Virus record (IMG/VR): IMGVR_UViG_3300021432_000019
Coordinates: 1-42,173 of that record
Source: a virus
Direction: 5' to 3' (one strand)
Length of the DNA stretch: 42,173 bases
The notes beneath the pieces were generated by a model, which had not been told where the DNA came from, did not search any database, and worked only from the letters and a program-made list of their open reading frames with translations. The translations under genes and the position numbers were made by a program. The first letter of the stretch is position 1. Each line of letters starts with the position of its first letter. Of this stretch, positions 34,692-42,173 are shown one piece after another.

Positions 34692-35224
34692 AGCCTACGA
34701 TTTTACTTAGTAATAAAGAGTACTTTGATTTCACAAGTCCTGAAACTTCTGTATTCACTGAAAAAGAAATAGCACATAATCTCAGCCATATTTGTAGATT
34801 TACTGGTGCGGGTAAGTGGTATTCTGTCGCCGAGCACTCTGTTTGGGTAAGTTATCTAGTACCTACTGAGCACCAGTTTGCAGCACTTCTGCATGATGCA
34901 GCAGAGGCTTTCCTTTCAGATATATCTTCGCCCTTGAAGCAACTTCTGCCTGATTATAAAGTAATTGAAGAACGTGTAGAGAGGGAAATATTTGAACGAT
35001 TTGGGTTAAATTACCCTATGCATCCATCTATTAAGATTGCAGATTTACGTATGCTTAAAACTGAATTTAGAGATATTATGTTGACCGAAGACTATCCAGA
35101 ATGTGTAAAGAATGTAGACATCGTAGCAGGTAAGCTATTGCCATTGTCTAGTGCAAAAGCTTATAAACTATTTCTTGATCGCTTCTACGAACTAAACGCT
35201 AAACGTAATAAGAGGGCAGCATAA
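34688..35224 (+). CDS. HD-domain nucleotide phosphohydrolase (178 aa)
   Basis: The sequence shows the YfbR/DatZ-type HD fold: IAHNLSHICRFTGAGKWYSV (28-47, with His34), AEHSVWVSYL (His50), ALLHDAAEAFLSDI (His69-Asp70, Glu73, Asp78) and IKIADLRMLKTE later. Related enzymes split dNTPs or dNMPs; DatZ of some cyanophages removes dATP. No PurZ or MazZ is visible in the window, so base replacement by aminoadenine is not indicated. GAAGGATAAGAA precedes the ATG. Confidence 0.82.
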   Translation: MKPTILLSNKEYFDFTSPETSVFTEKEIAHNLSHICRFTGAGKWYSVAEHSVWVSYLVPTEHQFAALLHDAAEAFLSDISSPLKQLLPDYKVIEERVEREIFERFGLNYPMHPSIKIADLRMLKTEFRDIMLTEDYPECVKNVDIVAGKLLPLSSAKAYKLFLDRFYELNAKRNKRAA

Positions 35225-35598
35225 TGGAAAATATTGTATGGAGTAATGATGGGGAACAATATAATCACGAGTCTAAAGAAGAGTGTATTGAGAGCCTATG
35301 GCATTCTTGTGATGATGGCATTGTAGGCAATAAAATCTATTACGGAACTGCCAGTATTCCTGTTGTTAACAATCTGATAGATATTGAGGATATTCTTGAG
35401 ATGCTTGGAGAACGAGCTTATGATAACTATGGAGAGTGTGCAGAAGATTTTCCTGATGTAAGCGAGAAATCTAAGAAGCTTCTTAATAATTACCTTAAGA
35501 AATGGATTGATAAGTATTGCACTATCACTTTCTGGACTGTTAAGGGTGGCGAAAGTTATACAATCACTGAAGCAGATGTGGAGGGATTAAATGGGTAA
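35224..35598 (+). CDS. Acidic hypothetical protein (124 aa)
   Basis: It starts NIVWSNDGEQYNHESKEECI, then NKIYYGTASIPVVNNLIDIE and DILEMLGERAYDNYGECAED, ending with a TFWTVKGGESYTITEADV hairpin. The pattern (W-x(7)-Y...ExxxxV.YG...DI...M.ERAyd..GE.AeDfp) is one I recall from phages with no function. AGAGGGCAGCATA precedes the ATG. Confidence 0.7.
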   Translation: MENIVWSNDGEQYNHESKEECIESLWHSCDDGIVGNKIYYGTASIPVVNNLIDIEDILEMLGERAYDNYGECAEDFPDVSEKSKKLLNNYLKKWIDKYCTITFWTVKGGESYTITEADVEGLNG

Positions 35599-35794
35599 AA
35601 TGATTATAGAAGCACGAGATGGTATCTCTGATAGTAGTGCACTAGATTATGTACTAGCTGTAACACAAGATGGCAGAATTAGTGGCAATAGCTATTGTTA
35701 CGTAACTGTATTCCATAGCGGAGTTGTAGTATCAGCACGAAGAAACAAATTATCAGATAAGTTTATCGTGTACAAGAGGGGAAATAATGTCTAG
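35591..35794 (+). CDS. Hypothetical protein (67 aa)
   Basis: Beta-rich small protein (MIIEARDGISDSSALDYVLA, then a YVTVFHSGVVVSARRNKLSD hairpin). TGGAGGGATTAA precedes ATG 35591. This resembles phage proteins with VxxGxIS...CYxTxF..g..V.a...k.sD.F.V, function unknown. Confidence 0.65.
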   Translation: MGKMIIEARDGISDSSALDYVLAVTQDGRISGNSYCYVTVFHSGVVVSARRNKLSDKFIVYKRGNNV

Positions 35795-36071
35795 AACATT
35801 ATTCCTAATGCCAAGCTACACATCATCAGGATTATGGCCTACAAATCCTTATAAAGAGTATAGTCAGTCTCTAGATATAACAAAGTTGGGATTATCTGAA
35901 GAATTGATTGACAGGATGATGCGATGGGGATTGTTATATGATATAATGTGGGATACAAGGGAGTATAAGGACTACGATAAATTTATGATTGAAACTGTCA
36001 CCATTTCTTTAAAACTTAAAGAAGAATTGAAAGACACTGAAATTATTATTGTGAATTGGAGGGACGGATGA
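35787..36071 (+). CDS. Hypothetical protein (94 aa)
   Basis: An aromatic, Met-rich N-terminal part (LFLMPSYTSSGLWPTNPYKE) is followed by a helix (ITKLGLSEELIDRMMRWGLL) and a terminal strand (EIIIVNW). GAGGGGAAATA precedes the ATG. It is not recognised. Confidence 0.6.
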   Translation: MSRTLFLMPSYTSSGLWPTNPYKEYSQSLDITKLGLSEELIDRMMRWGLLYDIMWDTREYKDYDKFMIETVTISLKLKEELKDTEIIIVNWRDG

Positions 36072-36241
36072 TTGATCTATATAAATATCGTGCAGCATAT
36101 GTAGAGCTTATATCTTGGCATGAAGATGATAAAACTCTTAAAATAGAATTAACAGATATCAAGGGTAGGCTTTGCACGTTGGCAATATCCCCGACGACAG
36201 GCTATGATATATCAGTTGATGAGATTATTGATCATGGCTAA
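36068..36241 (+). CDS. Hypothetical protein (57 aa)
   Basis: ATG 36068 follows TGGAGGGACGG. The beta-rich sequence (AAYVELISWHEDDKTLKIEL, then LCTLAISPTTGYDISVDE) suggests a small sheet. It is not recognised. It overlaps the next gene by eight bases. Confidence 0.6.
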   Translation: MIDLYKYRAAYVELISWHEDDKTLKIELTDIKGRLCTLAISPTTGYDISVDEIIDHG

Positions 36242-36494
36242 TGTGAATATTAGTAAATGGGATATTGCCCAAGTTATGGGATTGGAGTATGTAGGTGAGT
36301 CTGACCCACCAGAAGATGATTATAATAGTTTTTATTACATATTCCATTACATGGATAAAAAATTTGTTGATATTTACCACGATATCTATAATGATTATGG
36401 TGCCGGTGACTTAGAAGAAGCTAAAGAGCAGGCTGCTGAAAAGCTGTTTGATAGAATTGCCAGTTTGGTGAATAGTGTTCATGTGAATTATTGA
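36234..36494 (+). CDS. Acidic hypothetical protein (86 aa)
   Basis: ATG 36234 (MANVNISKWDIAQVMGLEYV) is chosen; a longer frame runs through the preceding gene. The protein has an acidic loop (SDPPEDDYNS), an aromatic segment (FYYIFHYMDKKFVDIYHD) and a C-terminal helix (LEEAKEQAAEKLFDRI). Function is unknown. Confidence 0.6.
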   Translation: MANVNISKWDIAQVMGLEYVGESDPPEDDYNSFYYIFHYMDKKFVDIYHDIYNDYGAGDLEEAKEQAAEKLFDRIASLVNSVHVNY

Positions 36495-36503
36495 GGAGGG
36501 TTG

Positions 36504-37334
36504 ATGGAAGGTTTATATGTAGGAAAAATTATTGAAACTAAACACTATGGAAGTTATATAATTGAAGAAATAATTTCATCCTCCGTAAAAACTGGAGGAG
36601 TCAGGATAAAATTTATTGATTGCGGTTCTGTGAGAATCACTGATGCTAAATCAGCTAGAAATGGAAATGTTTCACCTAAAAAGAAAACAAAAATAAAGAT
36701 AGGAGATAAATTTTCAAGATTGACAGTTGTAGATAGAATTTCGGATGTTGGAGCTAGAAATACTAAGTGGCTATGTATATGCGAATGTGGAGGAATTGCC
36801 AGACCGACTACAATAGCTCTTACAGCAGGGCACACTACTTCTTGCGGATGTTATGCCATAGAAGCCACTAGAGAGTCCTCTACAACGCACGGCGGTACGG
36901 GAACAAAAGAATATATAGTGTGGGCTTCTATGAAACGAAGATGTTTTGATAAAAATCATGACGCTTATTACAGATACGGAGCAAGAGGAATTACTGTTTG
37001 TGAAGAATGGAAAAATAATTTTTCTAAATTTTTAGAAGATATGGGAAAATGTCCTGACGGATTAGCATTAGAAAGAAAAGACCCGAACAAAAATTATTGT
37101 AAAGAAAATTGCAAATGGGATACTCATAATATGCAAGGATATAATACTAACATACGATCTAATAATACATCTGGAAGGACAGGAATTTATTTTAATAAAA
37201 ATCAAAATAAATGGACAGCAGCTATAGGGGCAGAGTTTAGATTAATACATCTAGGCACTTTTAATACTTTTGAAGATGCCTTAATAGCCAGAGAAGAGGC
37301 TGAAATAAAATACTATGGCTTTAATAAGGAGTAA
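36504..37334 (+). CDS. HNH/AP2 homing-type endonuclease (276 aa)
   Basis: Three parts are visible. Residues 67-118 (KIGDKFSRLTVVDRI, then WLCICECGG, SCGC) form a Cys-rich zinc element often found ahead of phage HNH enzymes. Residues 137-207 (WASMKRRCFDKNHDAYYRYG, ARGITVCEEW, then LERKDPNKNYCKENCKWDT) form the HNH-like nuclease core. Residues 218-272 (NNTSGRTGIYFNKNQNKWTA to the end) form an AP2 DNA-binding domain. Such genes usually spread by cutting an allele that lacks them. It lies two bases before the DNA polymerase gene, a common target. ATG 36504 follows GAGGAGGGTTG. Confidence 0.87.
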   Translation: MEGLYVGKIIETKHYGSYIIEEIISSSVKTGGVRIKFIDCGSVRITDAKSARNGNVSPKKKTKIKIGDKFSRLTVVDRISDVGARNTKWLCICECGGIARPTTIALTAGHTTSCGCYAIEATRESSTTHGGTGTKEYIVWASMKRRCFDKNHDAYYRYGARGITVCEEWKNNFSKFLEDMGKCPDGLALERKDPNKNYCKENCKWDTHNMQGYNTNIRSNNTSGRTGIYFNKNQNKWTAAIGAEFRLIHLGTFNTFEDALIAREEAEIKYYGFNKE

Positions 37335-37336
37335 AT

Positions 37337-39811
37337 ATGCGTGTAGTTTTAGATATAGAAACAACAGGATTTATTGATCATACAAGCATAGACTACACAG
37401 CAAGTCCTTATAAACTATTTGATACTTTTAAAGTTCACTGCATTGCTGTTAAAGATATAGACACAGGTAAAATGTACACTTTCGCAGAGGAAGAATGTTA
37501 TACTGAATTTTTAGAATTCAGCAAACAATTTACAATGTTAGTGGGCCACAACATAATTAACTTCGATTTACTTGTATTAAAAGTAGCTTTAGGACTAAAT
37601 TACACAATTGGAGATATAGATACTTTTGATGAAAGACCTGTAGAGATATGGGACACTATGATTGCCTCAAAAGTGCTCAATCCAGATCGTTATGGAGGCC
37701 ACTCAATTGAAGCTTGGGGTAAAACTTTAGGATTGGAAAAAATTGATTGGAGAGCCAAAGCAATTGAAGTAGGACTGATATCTAAAGATGCTCCTGCGGG
37801 TGCTGAGTTTGCTAAATATAGTCCTGAAATGTTAGAGTATAATATACGAGATGTGGAAGTTAATCATAAGGTGTATAATGCCTTGGTTAAAGAGTGGGGA
37901 GATTGGCCTTGGCAAGATGCTTTCAAATTAGAGCAGAAAGTAGCAGAAATCATCACTAGGCAACAACACAGAGGTTTTTGGTTTGATAAAGATTTTGCTG
38001 AAGAATGCGTAAGAGACTTAGATAGCAAGATGGAAGAAATACGTAACATAGTAGAACCTTTAATTCCGCCTCGTACTTTAGCTAAAACTAAACAAGCTTT
38101 TTATACGCCTGGAAAAGAGCAGTTTTTGAAATCTGGACAACCTAATGTAAACATAGGAAAGTTTGTAGCTAAGCATGGAAGTAAGTTGGAAGAACGGGAT
38201 GGTAATTGGTATACAGTTCTTTACGGTAAAGAATATAAATTACCTCTACCTTGCGAACCTTTAATAACGACAGAGCCAGGAAAATTAAGCAGCAGTGCTA
38301 ATGACTCTTCTCATATAAAAGGTTGGTTGATGCAGGAATATAACTGGAATCCTACTCAGTACAAAGAGAGAGATTTGACAGTTGATTCTAAGAAGAAAAA
38401 GATTTCACAAGAGAGATTTGAAATTGTAGTTGAAAAATATGCAGAACAAACTCTTAACTCTCCTTTCCGTGATGATAGGTGTTATGAGTTAGAAGTGAAG
38501 CCTAACAGATTGCGAGATAAGTTACTAAAGCACGATATTAAAAGACCTTTGAAAGTGTATACTAATCCTACACTAACAGTAGGACAAGAAAAGGAAATTG
38601 ATCCTAATTTGTTGGCAATAGGGGATAAATTTCCTCATGCTAAACTTGTGTCCGATTATTTTACTTACACACACAGACGTAATAGTATTTTAGGAGGCGG
38701 AGTTGATCCAGATGACGACGAGGAAGAGAATGAAGTAGGATTTTTATCTGAGCCACGTTTAAATTTAGATCATAGGATACCTACACCAGCAGGTACTTGC
38801 GACGCCGCAACGAGTCGCATGAAGCACAGAAAAGTTGCAAACATCAGTAGAACATCTAGCCTGTATGGTAAGCAAATGAGGTCATTATTTGGTGCAGACT
38901 TGAAAGATGGCTTCTTGCAGTTGGCTTTCGATTTTGATTCATTAGAGGCAAAGATGGAAACTCACGCAGTTTTTCGTTACCCTGGAGGGCCAGAATACGG
39001 GGTAAGTTTAACAGCAGAAAAACCTAATGATTGCCACAGCGTATTGGCTAGGTCTATTACTAAAATGTTGAATAGAGAATTTCCTCGGCAATCTGCTAAG
39101 CCTGTTAAATACGGTTGTTCATACAATGCACAAGCTAAGCGAGTAGCAAAAACTGTAGGATGTTCGCTGGAAGATGGACAGATTATTTTTAATGCTTTTT
39201 GGATACAAGCGGCACCGTTAAAATTGTTAAAAGAGGCAATGCAAAAATATTGGGAAACTACAGGCCAGAAAAAATTCATTCCGGCTATTGACAAGCGTAA
39301 ATTGCCAATCCGCTCTAAAGGAAATGTTATTAACAGTTATCTTCAAAGTGCCGGTGTTATTTGTGCTAAGCGAGCTATGGTAATGCATGATGCAATGTTA
39401 GAAGAGGAAGGTTTGCTTGTAGACTTTTTTACAGAAGATTGGAAGAGTAAGAATTTCTGTCAGCAAATGATAGCCTATCACGATGAAGCTCAATATGAAG
39501 TAAGACGTTCTGCTGTAGAATTTAAAACATTTCCTGTTAAAGGTGCTTTGGAAATTACAGATAAAGAAGGTAAGTTAGTAGAGTCTGAAGAAGCTAAGGC
39601 TGCTAAAAAAGCTGCTAAGGAGTTTAAAGAGGCCCAGACAGACAGAGTATGGTCAGACGTTATGCATACAGATAAAATGTATTATGTAGCTTATAATCGC
39701 TCTGGAGAGCTTGCAGTTAGAGCTGTTAAGATGTCTGGAGAATATTATAAACTTAACGTGGAGCTTACAGCAGGGTATATGATAGGAACAAACTGGGCCA
39801 CATGTCACTAG
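37337..39811 (+). CDS. DNA polymerase, family A (T7 type)
   Basis: The 824-residue enzyme has a 3'-5' exonuclease: DIE at 6-8, HNIINFD at 71-77 and RDVE with Asp172. The polymerase domain follows. Motif A is FDFDSLEA with Asp532 and Glu537. The O-helix is RQSAKPVKYG with Arg584, Lys588 and Tyr592 (the T7 Tyr526 position). Motif C is HDE at 715-717. The final residues NWATCH match the T7 end (NWAICH). It is longer than T7 polymerase (704). The extra length includes the palm-thumb region (about 240-480) and an insert of roughly 60 residues, Lys/Ala-rich, between motif C and the end. AAGGAGTAAAT precedes the ATG. It works with the primase-helicase. Confidence 0.95.
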   Translation: MRVVLDIETTGFIDHTSIDYTASPYKLFDTFKVHCIAVKDIDTGKMYTFAEEECYTEFLEFSKQFTMLVGHNIINFDLLVLKVALGLNYTIGDIDTFDERPVEIWDTMIASKVLNPDRYGGHSIEAWGKTLGLEKIDWRAKAIEVGLISKDAPAGAEFAKYSPEMLEYNIRDVEVNHKVYNALVKEWGDWPWQDAFKLEQKVAEIITRQQHRGFWFDKDFAEECVRDLDSKMEEIRNIVEPLIPPRTLAKTKQAFYTPGKEQFLKSGQPNVNIGKFVAKHGSKLEERDGNWYTVLYGKEYKLPLPCEPLITTEPGKLSSSANDSSHIKGWLMQEYNWNPTQYKERDLTVDSKKKKISQERFEIVVEKYAEQTLNSPFRDDRCYELEVKPNRLRDKLLKHDIKRPLKVYTNPTLTVGQEKEIDPNLLAIGDKFPHAKLVSDYFTYTHRRNSILGGGVDPDDDEEENEVGFLSEPRLNLDHRIPTPAGTCDAATSRMKHRKVANISRTSSLYGKQMRSLFGADLKDGFLQLAFDFDSLEAKMETHAVFRYPGGPEYGVSLTAEKPNDCHSVLARSITKMLNREFPRQSAKPVKYGCSYNAQAKRVAKTVGCSLEDGQIIFNAFWIQAAPLKLLKEAMQKYWETTGQKKFIPAIDKRKLPIRSKGNVINSYLQSAGVICAKRAMVMHDAMLEEEGLLVDFFTEDWKSKNFCQQMIAYHDEAQYEVRRSAVEFKTFPVKGALEITDKEGKLVESEEAKAAKKAAKEFKEAQTDRVWSDVMHTDKMYYVAYNRSGELAVRAVKMSGEYYKLNVELTAGYMIGTNWATCH

Positions 39812-39819
39812 GAGAAACA

Positions 39820-39987
39820 ATGTTCGATTCACTACAATATCAATTAGTAATAGACGAAGGAAAGAAAGCTTATAACTGCTGGAAACAGCTTTCAGATAAC
39901 CCTCATGTACCAGGGACAGATAGCAGGATATTATGGGAAATAGGTTGGCAGGAGGCTTATGATGAGTACAACAAAATCCCAGCGTAA
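39820..39987 (+). CDS. RMF-like small protein (55 aa)
   Basis: ATG 39820 follows TAGGAGAAACA. The segments GKKAYNCWKQLSDNPH, then DSRILWEIGWQEAYDEY follow the pattern of ribosome-modulation-factor-like phage proteins (G..A.......NPy......RxxWxxGwxxA). The match is by eye. If real, it may bind ribosomes, but this is not shown. Confidence 0.6.
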   Translation: MFDSLQYQLVIDEGKKAYNCWKQLSDNPHVPGTDSRILWEIGWQEAYDEYNKIPA

Positions 39988-40357
39988 GAAACCACTTAGC
40001 TATTATAAAGATCGCTTAATACGCGGTTGTACACAACAAGAAATGCAAGTAGTAGTGGATGGCTGTTATGCAGCCATAATTAATAGGCAAATGGATGTGT
40101 ATATCGCTTTTAGTAGGTTGTTTAGGTGGCCTGAAGGGTTTCCAAAAGGAGTATGTGTAAGTAAGGTTGGAGAAAACACTAATATCCATAAGATTAAGAC
40201 TAAGAAATTAATTGCATGGCTGCATGAAAATAAGTGGACAAATTACACGTATTCTGATATAATGGCTGCTACAAGAATTAGTGAATATACGATTAATGAG
40301 TTAGATAGAATGTTTACAGAAGGAGATGAAGATGAATCAAGAAATTCCCCATCATAG
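39962..40357 (+). CDS. Basic hypothetical protein (131 aa)
   Basis: ATG 39962 follows AGGAGGCTTATG. The N-terminus is basic (KSQRKKPLSYYKDRLIRGCT). A helix and an FRWPEGFPKG turn follow, then a possible winged-helix end (KKLIAWLHENKWTNYTYSDI, AATRISEYTINELDRMF). DNA binding is plausible. It is not recognised. Confidence 0.6.
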   Translation: MSTTKSQRKKPLSYYKDRLIRGCTQQEMQVVVDGCYAAIINRQMDVYIAFSRLFRWPEGFPKGVCVSKVGENTNIHKIKTKKLIAWLHENKWTNYTYSDIMAATRISEYTINELDRMFTEGDEDESRNSPS

Positions 40358-40538
40358 TGTATGGAGAGATACGATAACTGGCTATCAAGCTGTAGTTAGC
40401 ACAGAGATTGACGACAGGAGTAAAGTTGTTTTTGTATTTGAAGATTACAGCGCTGATATTCTGACTGTAGAAAGATTTCTAGAGGAATTTGAGTTTATCT
40501 CTACTAATGCCAGTGATATTAATAAATCTCATGCGTAA
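40332..40538 (+). CDS. Hypothetical protein (68 aa)
   Basis: AAGGAGATGAAG precedes ATG 40332. The beta-rich sequence (SVWRDTITGYQAVVSTEIDD, then KVVFVFEDYSADILTVERFL) has the outline of small phage barrels with a 'V.HV..G..' type pattern. It is not recognised. Confidence 0.6.
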   Translation: MNQEIPHHSVWRDTITGYQAVVSTEIDDRSKVVFVFEDYSADILTVERFLEEFEFISTNASDINKSHA

Positions 40539-40770
40539 ACGTTCCTACATATTAGACTTAGAAATAGACGATGAAATACGTTTCGCAGAGTGTATTTATA
40601 TCTTCACTAGAGGTAAGAAAGCTGATAGGATTAATCCTCCAGAGTATTCTGAAATTGAGTTACTAGATATACGTGTAGATGGTGAAAGTGTTATTCATAA
40701 GTTTGATCGTAATCAATTTAATTGTATAGAAGATCATATATTGGATTTAGAAGAAAGGGGAGTAATTTGA
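40531..40770 (+). CDS. Hypothetical protein (79 aa)
   Basis: ATG 40531 gives MRKRSYILDLEIDDEIRFAE. The core VxLDLEIDDEIRFAECIYIF, then PPEYSEIELLDIRVDGESV resembles small phage proteins I recall with an LxLxFDDEVRFAxC start and a PPExxExxLLdI turn. Function is unknown. A longer frame upstream overlaps the previous gene and is rejected. Confidence 0.65.
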   Translation: MRKRSYILDLEIDDEIRFAECIYIFTRGKKADRINPPEYSEIELLDIRVDGESVIHKFDRNQFNCIEDHILDLEERGVI

Positions 40771-40934
40771 ACATTACAGAGCTTGTAACGGGATGGATTG
40801 CAGAGGCTCAGCTTCAACATAAGTTTTATTGCGCAGAATTTGAAGCATGGGATAATGCTGATGATATGCATGCTATTGCTGAGTGGGAAAGAGTGATTAA
40901 TTTCCTTGAAGAGAAATTGGAACGTATTGGATAA
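40767..40934 (+). CDS. Hypothetical helical protein (55 aa)
   Basis: A TTG start overlaps the preceding stop behind AAGGGGAGTAAT. The protein is helical (TELVTGWIAEAQLQHKFYCA, then AIAEWERVINFLEEKLERI). It is not recognised. Confidence 0.55.
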   Translation: MNITELVTGWIAEAQLQHKFYCAEFEAWDNADDMHAIAEWERVINFLEEKLERIG

Positions 40935-40937
40935 CAT

Positions 40938-40965
40938 AATTTAGTATTAATAATTATGGAATAAT
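40938..40965 (+). promoter_or_regulatory. Extended -10 promoter for the methyltransferase
   Basis: ATTATGG-AATAAT (-10 at 40960-40965) followed by ATAAG is close to the extended -10 elements at 69 and 6715. The -35 (AATTTA, 40938-40943) is poor with a 16-bp spacer. It lies 13 bp before the methyltransferase ATG. Confidence 0.5.
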
Positions 40966-40978
40966 ATAAGGATAATTA

Positions 40979-41968
40979 ATGAATGTACTAAGTTTATTTG
41001 ATGGAATGAGTTGTGGTAGAATAGCTTTAGAACGTGCCAATATTAAAGTGGATAAATATTTTGCTAGTGAGATAGATAAGCATGCTGTTAAAGTTAGTAA
41101 AGCTAATTGGTCAGATATAGTTCATGTTGGTGATGTCACGAAGATTAGTTATAAAAATGGAATACTCTGCACTGAAAATGGTAATTACGAAACAGCTATT
41201 GATTTATTGATCGGTGGAAGTCCTTGCCAGGGATTCTCTTTAGCTGGAAAGCAGATTGCATTTGATGATGAGAGATCAAAACTTTATTTTGAATATGAAC
41301 GTATTCTCAGTGAAATTAAAAGCGATAACCCTAATATTAAATTTTTACTAGAAAATGTGAAAATGAAACAAGAATATAAGGACATTATCTCTAGTCGATT
41401 AAATGTAGAGCCTATTAGTATTAATTCTAACTTAGTATCTGCTCAAAATCGTTTTAGACTTTATTGGACTAATATAGGTGCTATCAAACAACCAGCAGAT
41501 AAAAATATTTTACTTTGTGATGTTCTAGAAGAAAATGTGGACGATAAGTATAGGATTAAAGATGGTAGGTTGTCCTGGTTAAAAACTTACGGAGAATTAA
41601 AGGAAAAAGATGGTTACGTAGCTTTTAATCCCCACAAAGCTAAATGTTTGACGGTTCGCGGTGAACCGTCTTGGAATACCACATACATATTACAATGGCC
41701 TCATGGAAGTAATAAGGGTGGTATAAGAGCTATTGACGGCAAAACTCCTAGTATCACTACTTCATCTTGGGAAGCTAATAATCTTTTACTGCACGAAGGA
41801 TTAGTTAGGAAATTAACTCCAGAAGAATGTGAAGAATTGCAAACAGTACCTAAGAAGTACACTGCTTGTGTTTCTGACACACAAAGATATAAGATGTTAG
41901 GTAATGGCTGGACAGTAGACGTTATATCTCATATATTTAATTATTTAAACAAGGAGGGTAATATTTGA
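40979..41968 (+). CDS. DNA cytosine-5 methyltransferase (329 aa)
   Basis: The C5-methyltransferase motifs are in order. Motif I is LSLFDGMSCG (4-13). Motif IV is GGSPCQGFS (79-87) with catalytic Cys83. Motif VI is LLENVKM (123-129). Motif VIII is QNRFRLYW (156-163). The variable target-recognition part spans about 180-270. Motifs IX and X are RKLTPEECEELQTVP and MLGNGWTVDVISHIF. No restriction enzyme is next to it, so it likely protects phage DNA or alters its expression. The start follows AAGGATAATTA. At 329 residues it is near the lower end for the family. Confidence 0.93.
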   Translation: MNVLSLFDGMSCGRIALERANIKVDKYFASEIDKHAVKVSKANWSDIVHVGDVTKISYKNGILCTENGNYETAIDLLIGGSPCQGFSLAGKQIAFDDERSKLYFEYERILSEIKSDNPNIKFLLENVKMKQEYKDIISSRLNVEPISINSNLVSAQNRFRLYWTNIGAIKQPADKNILLCDVLEENVDDKYRIKDGRLSWLKTYGELKEKDGYVAFNPHKAKCLTVRGEPSWNTTYILQWPHGSNKGGIRAIDGKTPSITTSSWEANNLLLHEGLVRKLTPEECEELQTVPKKYTACVSDTQRYKMLGNGWTVDVISHIFNYLNKEGNI

Positions 41969-42173
41969 ATGACATAGAAAAAGCTCAGACATATGCACAA
42001 GCAATTTGCGACTTGTCTCTAGCAAATGAAATGGATTATAATACTGTGCTTACAGGGCTTACAATGGCTGTAGCTGCTGTGTTGGTAGATTTCTCTGTAG
42101 GATTTGAAACAGGGGAAATTGATAGTGAAGTGTTGAGTGTTAATGCAGATAATTTCTGTGAATACTTAAAAGA
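41965..42173 (+). CDS. Hypothetical protein, cut by the window end
   Basis: A TTG start behind AAGGAGGGTAATAT, overlapping the methyltransferase stop. The visible 69 residues (MNDIEKAQTYAQAICDLSLA, then a TVLTGLTMAVAAVLVDFSVG helix) look helical. The frame is open to the edge, so the length is unknown. Confidence 0.6.
   Translation, partial: MNDIEKAQTYAQAICDLSLANEMDYNTVLTGLTMAVAAVLVDFSVGFETGEIDSEVLSVNADNFCEYLK

Noticed and set aside
34269-35224. Z-genome (aminoadenine) system
   Set aside because: Only a DatZ-like HD protein and a DUF5664-like protein are present; no PurZ or MazZ is seen, and this HD family is broad.

Overview
The window looks like part of the genome of a tailed dsDNA bacteriophage. 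It is AT-rich and packed with small, overlapping genes in long one-way arrays. It carries a phage replication set: a T7-type DNA polymerase, a TOPRIM primase-helicase, ThyX, HD hydrolases, a PhoH ATPase, a ClpP-like peptidase, a C5 DNA methyltransferase, and GIY-YIG and HNH endonucleases. No structural, packaging or integrase genes are seen, so this is an early/replication section. A lipobox lipoprotein and Sec-type signal peptides suggest a Gram-negative host, but the host cannot be named from this sequence.

Layout. (1) 1-2925, rightward: a promoter, small genes, PhoH, a ClpP-like peptidase and membrane peptides, closed by a strong terminator. (2) 2926-4523: a G+C-richer island with a serine recombinase and short direct repeats. 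(3) 4524-5827, leftward: five small genes closed by a terminator. (4) 5828-6692: about 0.9 kb without genes, holding repeated CACAAACAA motifs, many small hairpins and an inverted repeat; this is the best candidate for an origin or control region. (5) 6693-8024, rightward: a helix-turn-helix protein and a GIY-YIG nuclease that meets an opposing 29-residue P-loop stub. (6) 8228-18338, leftward: about 35 small genes in several transcription units, each with a recognisable sigma70-like promoter (TTGACA or TTGCA type, 16-17 bp spacer). These include a glycine-zipper lipoprotein, a pentapeptide-repeat protein, a tRNA-Arg(UCU) and several structured gaps. (7) 18362-42173, rightward: more than 50 genes, running from small unknowns through a secreted cell-wall hydrolase, three small paralogues, a nucleotidyltransferase-like protein, HD hydrolases, ThyX, a PcfJ-like protein, the primase-helicase, a DUF5664-like protein, an HNH/AP2 endonuclease, the DNA polymerase and the methyltransferase. 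The last gene is cut by the window edge.

How it works together. The small-gene arrays diverge from control gaps at 5.8-6.7 kb and 18.3 kb. This is typical of early host-takeover genes facing away from a replication module. ThyX, the two HD proteins and the DUF5664-like protein point to control of the nucleotide pool during replication. Promoters are sigma70-like, so the early genes probably use host RNA polymerase. Several rightward promoters share an extended -10 of the form TATGGTAtAAT. Several rightward genes start with TTG behind a strong ribosome site.
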